Of a stretch of 12,103 nt of DNA, positions 4,457 through 10,875 are shown piece by piece; position 1 is the stretch's first letter; each line of letters begins with the position of its first letter. The notes under the pieces are model-generated. The model ran no database searches, was not told where the DNA came from, and worked only from the letters and a program-made list of their open reading frames with translations. The position numbers and the translations under genes are program-made. This DNA comes from an uncultured Beijerinckiaceae bacterium (GTDB lineage: Bacteria; Pseudomonadota; Alphaproteobacteria; Rhizobiales; Beijerinckiaceae): assembly GCA_937863205.1 (NCBI GenBank), contig CALMGA010000430.1, positions 1-12,103 of the forward strand, in the 5' to 3' direction.

Positions 4457-6289
4457 TCAGCGCGGCCCCGCCCGGAACGGCGGAACGAGCTGCCGGAAGC
4501 TCCACCGGATCTCGCGGGTGCGGCCGGTGTCGGCCGTGACAACGATCTGGCTCGCGGCTCGCGGACCACCGGCGGCGGCGAACAGGATCGAGGGCTCGAC
4601 GCCGAGGGTTGCGCCCGGCGCGTCGGCTTCGAAGACCCAGCTCTCGCCATCGGGCATGTCGAGCCGCACGCTCGATCGCTCGGGCGAAGACGCGGCCTGC
4701 GGCCTCGCCTTGACGGCGGGGTGGAGGTGGAAGCGCAGGGCGAAGGCGGTGCTGCCCTCGACCTTGCCGGCGCCCCTGCTGCCATCGGCTTCCGCCAGCG
4801 CGTCGCAGCCATCGAGCCGGTCGCCGTCGTCGGCCAGGGTGAGCGTGCGCCGGTGGACTAGGCCGAAGCGTCCGGCATAGCCGTTGTGCGACAATTCGAG
4901 CCTCGTTGCCGCCTCCTCCCGCATCCGCTCGACAGTGACGGCGGAGGGACCGGCCAGGATCGCGCCGCCGAGGTAGCGCTGCACCCCCGTTTGCGCGGCG
5001 AAGCGGCACGAGGAGGTATCGGCGAGGACGAGCGTTGAATGGGCAGCCGTGGCGCGCGCCGCCTGCTGCACGCCGGTCCGGCCGCCCTCGGCCGTGCCGC
5101 AATTGATGACAAGTCGGCGCGGCCCCGTTGACAGCTCGAAGGCGAGGGCGCCGGCGTGGGCTCGCGTCGAGAACGGCTGCGGCGGCGGCCCGCCCGCGTC
5201 GACCACCACCACCGCGCCGCCGGCCTCCAGCCGCTGGTAGCCGGCATAGCGGGCCGCCACCGGCGAGCGGGCCCGCCCGTCGTCGTAGGCCAGGATGGTG
5301 GCGACAAGTTCGGGCGCGGTGCGCCCCATGCCGTTGAACAGGGCCAGCGTGCCGTCGCCGTGGCGCAGCAGCCGCAGCATCGGGATCATGCGATCGACGG
5401 CGTTGAGCACCGGCAGCGGCGGCACCAGCGTGCGCGCGGCATAGGCTTGGCGCAGCGGCAGCAGGTCGAGCAGCAGGTCGATCAGCACCTGCGGATTGCG
5501 GCTGACGTGGCCGCCGTCTGGCAGAAGCTGGGCGGCGATCTCGCCGGCCAGCGCGTCCGTGCCGCGCTTCTGACGCGCCGGGCTCGACTCGATGCACAGG
5601 CCGTATTCGGCGAGCGCCAGCGCGACGAGCAGGCGATCGGTGCCGGAAAGACCCCCGGCGAGGCGCGCTTCCAGCTCGGTGGCGTGACGCTCGAGCGCCC
5701 GGACGAAGCGGAAATAAAAGCCGCGGTCGGCGCCGGCGAGGATGACGGGGGATTGCGACAGCCAGGACAGCAGGCGGCGGGCGACGACGGCGGATTCCCA
5801 GGCCGGGGTCGGCCGGGGTTTTCCCGCGACGATGAGGAAATCGTCGACGAGTTCGCGGCCCCGCGCCCGCAGCGCCGGACCATCGGCCGCCCGCAGGTGG
5901 CGCAGCCAGCCGAAGCCGGCGAGCTGGCGCATCCAGGCGTCCGACCCGGCCCTGTCCGCGCCGGCCTCGCCGCCGCCCTGATGGTGAAGGGCGGAGTCAC
6001 TCCTGGCAGGATCGGGGGCGAAGGGGGATCGCCCCGCCGCATTCACGATCCGCCCGCCGAAGGCGAAGTAGCCGGCGCCGATGTCGGCGGCGATGGTCGG
6101 ATCGGCGGTCCTGATGTCCTGGGGGGCGATCAGCAGGCGATCGGCGATGCGGCGCGCCCGCCAGCGGCCGACGAGGCGCCGCGGCGATGCGGGAAGCCGC
6201 CGCAGCGCCCGCCCCGCGTGCCGGACGAGGAGCATCGCGACGTGCAGGCGATCCCTCAACGTCGGGCCGGTCAGGGCGGTGCACTCCAC
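4457..6289 (-). CDS. Heparinase II/III-family protein
   Basis: The protein has about 610 residues. The C-terminal half is the Hepar_II_III beta domain, roughly residues 340-580 from the chosen start. It carries the family signature GYQRLEAGG, VVVDAGGPPP, AHAGALAFELSTG, VINCGT and ARATAAHSTLVL...SSCRF. The N-terminal half is the usual mostly helical region. True heparinases cleave uronic-acid polysaccharides. The Rhizobiales chromosomal version has no established substrate, so lyase activity is only inferred. The frame is open up to 6550, inside rsmB, so the start is uncertain. I chose GTG at 6289, just before TLRDRLHVAMLLVRHAGRALRRL, which looks like the family N-terminus. ATG 6379 is possible, but codons 6290-6379 have visibly lower third-position GC (about 70%) than the gene body. 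ATG 6235 is also possible. No signal peptide is obvious. It lies between rsmB and purQ on one strand. Confidence 0.88.
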   Translation of the reverse strand: MECTALTGPTLRDRLHVAMLLVRHAGRALRRLPASPRRLVGRWRARRIADRLLIAPQDIRTADPTIAADIGAGYFAFGGRIVNAAGRSPFAPDPARSDSALHHQGGGEAGADRAGSDAWMRQLAGFGWLRHLRAADGPALRARGRELVDDFLIVAGKPRPTPAWESAVVARRLLSWLSQSPVILAGADRGFYFRFVRALERHATELEARLAGGLSGTDRLLVALALAEYGLCIESSPARQKRGTDALAGEIAAQLLPDGGHVSRNPQVLIDLLLDLLPLRQAYAARTLVPPLPVLNAVDRMIPMLRLLRHGDGTLALFNGMGRTAPELVATILAYDDGRARSPVAARYAGYQRLEAGGAVVVVDAGGPPPQPFSTRAHAGALAFELSTGPRRLVINCGTAEGGRTGVQQAARATAAHSTLVLADTSSCRFAAQTGVQRYLGGAILAGPSAVTVERMREEAATRLELSHNGYAGRFGLVHRRTLTLADDGDRLDGCDALAEADGSRGAGKVEGSTAFALRFHLHPAVKARPQAASSPERSSVRLDMPDGESWVFEADAPGATLGVEPSILFAAAGGPRAASQIVVTADTGRTREIRWSFRQLVPPFRAGPR

Positions 6290-6313
6290 GCCGGGTTGGA
6301 CACGGCATCCTTT

Positions 6314-6344
6314 GGCGGACTCCGCCCGACCGCGCTTCGTCGGG
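6314..6344. promoter_or_regulatory. Two adjacent stem-loops between rsmB and the heparinase gene
   Basis: GGCGGA-C-TCCGCC (6314-6326) and CCCGAC-N8-GTCGGG (6325-6344) are perfect 6-bp stems that nearly abut. They lie in the 142-nt gap behind the rsmB stop and upstream of the heparinase start. Neither is followed by a T-run on the minus strand. They could separate expression of the two genes or stabilise the rsmB transcript. Confidence 0.4.
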
Positions 6345-6431
6345 CCAGCCGAGAAAAGAACGGCCGGAACGCCGAACATCGACGAAATTGTCTTCCGGAT
6401 GGTAAATGGCCGAAGGCTCAGCCGCGCTCGG

Positions 6432-7904
6432 TCAGGCGCGTTTGGCGAGGCGGGCGGCGAAGAAGCCGTCGAGGCCGGCGAAGCGAGGCTCGGGGCCGGC
6501 GAGGTGGCAGGGCAGGCTGCGCATCTCGCCCTGCGCGTTGAGAAGCTCACCGAGGCCGCCGACCTCGACCGGCTCGATCGGCACCCGGACGACGTCGGGG
6601 TTGCGCCGCAGCAGCGCCGCGATCTGCGCCTCGCCCTCTTCCGGCTCGATCGAGCAGGTGCAGTACACCAGGGTGCCGCCCTTGGCGGTCAGCTCGACCG
6701 CATGGTCGATGAGCCGGGCTTGAAGAGTGACGAGGCTGGCGAGGTCGCCCGGCTTCTTGGTCCAGGTGATGTCGGGGTGGCGGCGCAGCGTGCCCGTGCC
6801 CAAGCAGGGCGCATCGAGCAGAACGGCGTCGAAGGGCTGCGTCTTCAGGCTGGTCGCGTCGGCCACCAGCAGTTCGGCCTGCAGCCCAAGCCTCGCGAAG
6901 TTGACGCTGAGCCGCTTCAGCCGCTCGGCCGAGCGGTCGATGGCGGTCAGGTCGCCCCCCGCGGCGGCAAGCTGCGCCGCCTTGCCGCCCGGCGCCGCGC
7001 AAAGGTCGGCGACCCTTTGCCCCGGCCGAACCTTGAGAAAGGTCGCCGGCAGCGCGGCGGCGGCGTCCTGCACCCACCATGCCCCGTCGCCATAGCCCGG
7101 CAGTTCGTCCACGGCCGTATGGGCTGCGACCCGCAGCGAGCCGGTCGGCAGCACGCGGGCGCCGAGCCGTTCGGCCCAGGCCGGCGCGTCGGCCTTCACC
7201 GTGAGGTCCAGCGTCGGCTCGTGGCGCATGGCGGCGGCGATGGCCCGCGCGGTGGCCTCGCCGTAGGTCTTGCGCCAGCGCTGGCCGAGCCAGCCCGGCA
7301 CGTCTTGATCGAGCGGGTCGGACCGCTCAAGGATCTCGTCGCGGGCGCGGGCGATGGCGCGCAGCACCGCATTGGCCAAGGCGGCGAAGGGCGCGCTCTT
7401 GCGCTCCAGGCGCACCGCGCGCACGGCGAGGTCCACCGCCGCATGATCGGGAACGTCGAGCAGAAGGATCTGGGCGGCGGCGACGATCAGCGTCCATTCG
7501 AACTCGGGCGCCTGTCGGGGAAGCCCTTGTTCCAGCCGCGCCGCGATGGCGCCGCGCAGCGTTCCCAGGCGCCGCAGCGACGCCGTCACCATTGAGCGGA
7601 CCAGGGCGCGGTCGCGCGCGTCGAGGGGGCCGAGCCGATTGGGCACGGCCGCGTCGGAGAAGCGCTCCTCGATGGAATGCCCCTTGGCGACGATGTCGCG
7701 CAGGATCAGCGCGGCGGCGAGCCTTGCCTGAAGGCCGGGATGACGCTCCGCCTCGGCCTTGTCGGCGGCGGCCTGGGCGGCTTGGCCGCCGGCGGTGCGC
7801 TGCTTCTTTGCGTCCGGCCTGCCGGCAATTCGTTCGCCAGGCTGCCGCTCGCCCCGTCGCCCTTGATCCGCCAAATCAGCCCCGCCTCTGCCGATTCGTA
7901 GCAT
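6432..7904 (-). CDS. rsmB: 16S rRNA (cytosine967-C5)-methyltransferase RsmB (Fmu/Sun)
   Basis: RsmB transfers a methyl group from S-adenosylmethionine to C5 of a 16S rRNA cytosine in the cytosol. From ATG 7904 it has 490 residues. A NusB-like RNA-binding domain lies around residues 60-190 (LDARDRALVRSMV, APFAALANAVLR). The Rossmann methyltransferase follows, with the SAM loop DLCAAPGGK (300-308), motif IV DAPCLGTGTLRRHPD (364-378, Cys367) and motif VI YCTCSIEPEEGE with the catalytic Cys417. The length is slightly above average because of an Arg/Gln/Lys/Ala-rich N-terminus of about 55 residues. The start is not certain: ATG 7904 lacks a good Shine-Dalgarno, TTG 7874 has GAGGCGGGG just upstream, and ATGs at 7970 and 8012 would run through a tandem repeat. 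It heads the minus-strand group rsmB, heparinase, purQ and is divergent from kup. Confidence 0.93.
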   Translation of the reverse strand: MLRIGRGGADLADQGRRGERQPGERIAGRPDAKKQRTAGGQAAQAAADKAEAERHPGLQARLAAALILRDIVAKGHSIEERFSDAAVPNRLGPLDARDRALVRSMVTASLRRLGTLRGAIAARLEQGLPRQAPEFEWTLIVAAAQILLLDVPDHAAVDLAVRAVRLERKSAPFAALANAVLRAIARARDEILERSDPLDQDVPGWLGQRWRKTYGEATARAIAAAMRHEPTLDLTVKADAPAWAERLGARVLPTGSLRVAAHTAVDELPGYGDGAWWVQDAAAALPATFLKVRPGQRVADLCAAPGGKAAQLAAAGGDLTAIDRSAERLKRLSVNFARLGLQAELLVADATSLKTQPFDAVLLDAPCLGTGTLRRHPDITWTKKPGDLASLVTLQARLIDHAVELTAKGGTLVYCTCSIEPEEGEAQIAALLRRNPDVVRVPIEPVEVGGLGELLNAQGEMRSLPCHLAGPEPRFAGLDGFFAARLAKRA

Positions 7905-7963
7905 ATCGGCGGCCGTGCGGCGAGAACAGGCTGCCGGGGTTGGAGCGGATCGCCGCGCCAAGA

Positions 7964-8012
7964 ATGCCATGGGACTGCCGTGGGACTGCCGTGGGACCGC
8001 AACGCGTGGCAT
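7964..8012. repeat. Three 11-bp tandem repeats inside a short dyad, rsmB-kup divergent region
   Basis: Three units close to CCGTGGGACTG run head to tail at 7967-7977, 7978-7988 and 7989-7999, with one mismatch in the first unit and one in the third. They are bracketed by ATGCCA (7964-7969) and TGGCAT (8007-8012), which are inverted copies of each other. The 11-bp period is close to one helical turn. They lie between the divergent rsmB and kup starts. Confidence 0.6.
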
Positions 8013-8054
8013 CCCGGCGGGAGCAGCCAGCTTCTCCTTGGCCCTTGATGTCGC

Positions 8055-8060
8055 TATAAG
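8055..8060 (+). promoter_or_regulatory. Candidate -10 element of kup
   Basis: TATAAG, 52 nt upstream of the kup ATG, is the only AT-rich hexamer in this stretch. The -35 position at 17 bp spacing (TTCTCC, 8032-8037) matches the consensus only partly, so the promoter call is tentative. Confidence 0.35.
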
Positions 8061-8111
8061 ACCGCCAGACCGCCCGATCGGATCTCAGCGCGGGCGCTCG
8101 GGGAATCGAAG

Positions 8112-10124
8112 ATGTCGCAAGACACGGTCGGTGGAAGGCGCCTTGGCGCCCCCGAGGCGCTGTCCAAGACGGCGGTGTCAGGTTCGGCCCCGTCAGAGCC
8201 AACCCCGTCAAAGCCGGCGCTGGAACTCGCAGCCGGCGCGGCGTCGGACGCACCCGAGGCGCATCGCCCGCACGGCGGCGCGACGCTGGGCATGGCCGTG
8301 TCCTCCATCGGCGTCGTTTACGGCGATATCGGCACCAGCCCGCTCTACGCCCTGCGCGAATCCCTGGCCCACGGCAAGGGCAACGGCCTTCCCGAGAGCC
8401 AGGTGATCGGTACCGTTTCGCTGCTGCTCTGGGCCCTGTTCTTCACCGTCACGGCCAAATACGTGCTGTTCCTGATGCGGGCCGACAACAAGGGCGAGGG
8501 TGGAACCCTGTCGCTGATGGCGCTGGCCCAGCAGGCGCTCGGCCACCGTTCAACCATCGTGTTCGTCCTCGGCGTCGCCGGGGCGGCGCTTTTCTCCGGC
8601 GATGCGATCATCACGCCGGCGATCTCCGTGCTGTCGGCGCTGGAAGGGCTCGACCTCGTCACCCCGATCTTCAACAGCTACGTCCTGCCCCTCACCGTGC
8701 TGATCCTGGTGTCGCTGTTCTTCGTTCAGCAGAGCGGCACCGCCAAAGTCGCCGCCTTCTTCGGCCCGATCATGGTCGTGTTCTTTGTCGTGATCAGCGT
8801 GCTCGGCCTCATGCACATCGGCGACGCGCCGCGCATCTTCGCCGCCTTCAACCCCCTGCGCGGCATCGGCTTCCTGTTCGGCCACGGCTTTCTCGGCTTC
8901 GTGGTGCTCGGCTCGGTGTTCCTGGCCGTGACGGGGGCGGAGGCGCTTTACGCCGACATGGGGCACTTCGGCCGCTTCCCGATCCAGCTGGCGTGGCTCG
9001 CCTTCGTGCTGCCGGCCCTGATCCTGAACTACCTCGGCCAGGGCGCGCTGGTCCTGGCCAATCCCAAGGCGGTGGAAAACCCGTTCTTCCTGCTGGCGCC
9101 GTCCTGGGCGCTGCTGCCGCTGGTGCTGCTCTCCACCGTTGCCACCGTGATCGCCAGCCAGGCGGTGATCACCGGCGCCTTCTCGCTCGCCCATCAGGCG
9201 ATCCAGCTCGGCCTGCTGCCGCGCATGCTGATCCAGCACACCTCCGAAACGCAGGAAGGGCAGATCTTCATCCCCCGCGTCAACCGCATGCTGCTGATCG
9301 GCGTGCTGGTGCTGGTGCTGCTGTTCAAGAGCTCCAGCGCGCTCGCCTCTGCCTACGGCATCGCCGTGACCGGCACCATGGTGGTGACCACCTCCATCGC
9401 CTTCGTGGTTGTGTGGCGGCTGTGGCATTGGCCGCTTTGGTCGGCGATCGCCTTTATCGGGCTGTTCCTGGCCGTGGACCTCGCCTTTCTCGCAGCCAAT
9501 CTGGTCAAGGTCGTCGAGGGAGGCTGGGTGCCGCTGCTGATCGCCGGCTGCGCCATGATCGTGATGTGGACCTGGGTGCGCGGCAACGCCCTGCTGGTTC
9601 GCAAAACGCAGCGCGACTCGATCAAAACCGTCGACCTCGTCCGCATGCTGGACAAATCAAAGCCCGTGCGGGTCGCCGGCACGGCGATCTTTCTCACCAA
9701 CCACCCCGATACCGCGCCCTCCTCGCTGATGCACAACCTCAAGCACAACAAGGTGCTGCACGAGCGGGTGCTGATCATGACGGTGAAAACCGAGCCCACG
9801 CCGCGCGTGAAGCCCTCGCGCCGCTTCGAGGTGGAAAAGATCTCGGACGACTTCACCAAGGTGGTGCTGCGCTACGGCTACATGGAAAACCCGCGCATCC
9901 CCGCCGCCCTCGCCTCGCTGCGCAAGGCGGGGCTCAAGTACGACATCATGACCACCTCGTTCTTCTTGGGGAAGCGAACCATCAAGACCTCCCCGCACTC
10001 GGGCATGCCGCTGTGGCAGGACAACCTGTTCGTGGCGCTCTCCAAGCAGGCGGCCAACGCCACCGACTTCTTCGCCATCCCTTCCGAACGCGTGGTGGAG
10101 TTGGGAGCGCAGATCACGGTCTGA
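8112..10124 (+). CDS. kup: Kup-family potassium uptake permease
   Basis: This 670-residue inner-membrane K+/H+ symporter belongs to the Kup/HAK/KT family, a constitutive low-affinity potassium importer. Family motifs are GVVYGDIGTSPLYA (67-80), the acidic-loop stretch ADNKGEGGTLSLMALAQ (124-140) and GAALFSGDAIITPAISVL (157-174), followed by about ten further hydrophobic segments to around residue 500. A soluble cytoplasmic C-terminal domain of about 170 residues ends in FFAIPSERVVELGAQI. The N-terminus before the first motif is long (about 60 residues), rich in Pro, Ala and Ser, and contains a small 15-bp DNA duplication (8188-8202 and 8203-8217, giving PSEPT then PSKPA). ATG 8112 has a weak GGGGAA ribosome site; ATG 8292 inside the frame would give a protein starting at the first membrane motif. 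The gene is divergent from rsmB and convergent with the thioesterase gene. Confidence 0.96.
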   Translation: MSQDTVGGRRLGAPEALSKTAVSGSAPSEPTPSKPALELAAGAASDAPEAHRPHGGATLGMAVSSIGVVYGDIGTSPLYALRESLAHGKGNGLPESQVIGTVSLLLWALFFTVTAKYVLFLMRADNKGEGGTLSLMALAQQALGHRSTIVFVLGVAGAALFSGDAIITPAISVLSALEGLDLVTPIFNSYVLPLTVLILVSLFFVQQSGTAKVAAFFGPIMVVFFVVISVLGLMHIGDAPRIFAAFNPLRGIGFLFGHGFLGFVVLGSVFLAVTGAEALYADMGHFGRFPIQLAWLAFVLPALILNYLGQGALVLANPKAVENPFFLLAPSWALLPLVLLSTVATVIASQAVITGAFSLAHQAIQLGLLPRMLIQHTSETQEGQIFIPRVNRMLLIGVLVLVLLFKSSSALASAYGIAVTGTMVVTTSIAFVVVWRLWHWPLWSAIAFIGLFLAVDLAFLAANLVKVVEGGWVPLLIAGCAMIVMWTWVRGNALLVRKTQRDSIKTVDLVRMLDKSKPVRVAGTAIFLTNHPDTAPSSLMHNLKHNKVLHERVLIMTVKTEPTPRVKPSRRFEVEKISDDFTKVVLRYGYMENPRIPAALASLRKAGLKYDIMTTSFFLGKRTIKTSPHSGMPLWQDNLFVALSKQAANATDFFAIPSERVVELGAQITV

Positions 10125-10166
10125 AACGTGCCCTACCGCGGCTTCCCAGCGCTTATCGCGACCGGA

Positions 10167-10610
10167 TCAGCGCTCGAAGACGAGCAGCGTCGAGGTCGCG
10201 CTGGCGTAGAGCGTGCCGTCCCCGCCCTTCAGCGTCGCCTCGGCAAAGGCGGCGCGCCGGCCCATGGTGAGAACCCGGCCCTCGGCGCGCACCTCGCCCG
10301 TTCGCTCCGTCATCGCCTTATGATAGGCGACCTTCAGCTCCAGCGTGGTGTACCCTTGCGTGGGCGACAGCCGCGAATGCACGGCGCAGCCGCAGGCCGA
10401 ATCGAGCAGGGTCGCCGCCAAGCCGCCGTGGACGGTGCCGATGGGGTTGTAATGCTGGCGACCGGGCGTCGCCGTGAAGACGGCAGTCCCTTCGCCGATC
10501 TCCGCAAGCCTGAAGCCGACCGTCTCGCCGATGGCGGCATTGCCGCCGGCGGCCAGGGCCGCGCGCAGTTGTTCGAGCCCGCTCGGGGGCCGGGTCGGCT
10601 CGGCGCTCAT
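10167..10610 (-). CDS. PaaI-type hotdog-fold thioesterase
   Basis: This 147-residue protein is of the PaaI/YbgC-like acyl-CoA thioesterase group. The signature is YNPIGTVHGGLAATLLDSACG: the HGG loop is at residues 61-63 and the conserved acid, Asp70, lies on the central hotdog helix. The strands after it (TLELKVAYHKAM, GEVRAEGRVL, AFAEATLKGGDGTLYASATSTLLVF) complete a single hotdog domain. The family hydrolyses acyl- or aryl-CoA thioesters in the cytosol; the particular substrate cannot be inferred. ATG 10610 is preceded by GAGGAG at about 7 nt spacing, so this start is good. The frame is open further upstream to 10736, but that part runs through the repeat element and is not coding. It is convergent with kup (42 nt between the stops) and has no same-strand partner in the window. 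Confidence 0.92.
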   Translation of the reverse strand: MSAEPTRPPSGLEQLRAALAAGGNAAIGETVGFRLAEIGEGTAVFTATPGRQHYNPIGTVHGGLAATLLDSACGCAVHSRLSPTQGYTTLELKVAYHKAMTERTGEVRAEGRVLTMGRRAAFAEATLKGGDGTLYASATSTLLVFER

Positions 10611-10647
10611 CCATCTCTCCTCGAAGCCGGGCGGCCTTGCGCGAATA

Positions 10648-10756
10648 CCTAAGCAGGTTCGCGTTGGCCCGGCCAACGCTCCACCCGCTTCGCTTTCTGA
10701 CAAGCCGCAGGTTTTGATCGCAAAACCGCGGGGCACTTTTGCGCAACCTGCTTAGG
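10648..10756. repeat. Structured intergenic repeat element, copy 2
   Basis: This 109-bp element is bounded by a perfect 12-bp inverted repeat, CCTAAGCAGGTT (10648-10659) and AACCTGCTTAGG (10745-10756). Inside are a 9-bp hairpin (GCGTTGGCC / GGCCAACGC, 10661-10679) and a 25-nt core hairpin at 10719-10743 (stem CGCAAAA / TTTTGCG). The core matches copy 1 (2355-2379) at 18 of 25 positions. The loop-side CCGC and GCAC are kept, while two stem pairs are swapped from C-G, G-C to G-C, C-G. It lies between the divergent thioesterase and mutS genes. Confidence 0.8.
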
Positions 10757-10865
10757 TCGGGCGGCGGTTCCGGCGAAGTTGCTCCGCCGATCGGCGCAGG
10801 CCCGTGGATGAGCCGCCAACCGTTCTTGACGCAACCCCCGCTCGTCCCACCATGACGGAGCCAAC

Positions 10866-10869
10866 AGGA
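10866..10869 (+). promoter_or_regulatory. Ribosome site supporting the mutS start
   Basis: AGGA lies 6 nt before ATG 10876. The in-frame ATG at 10852 and GTG at 10804 have no such site, so 10876 is preferred. Confidence 0.5.
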
Positions 10870-10875
10870 TCGAGC

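Noticed and set aside
6290..6550. In-frame N-terminal extension of the heparinase protein up to 6550
   Set aside because: It would overlap the end of rsmB. The part from 6290 to 6379 has lower third-position GC than the gene body, and there are hairpins in it.
5156..7595. Two long plus-strand open frames (461 and 504 residues) opposite the heparinase and rsmB genes
   Set aside because: They are antisense shadows with no ribosome sites, signatures or plausible composition.
8550..9428. 292-residue His/Glu/Asp/Gln-rich open frame antisense to kup
   Set aside because: It lies wholly inside kup and its odd His/Gln composition is what the complement of membrane-protein codons gives at this GC content. 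There is no ribosome site and no recognisable domain.
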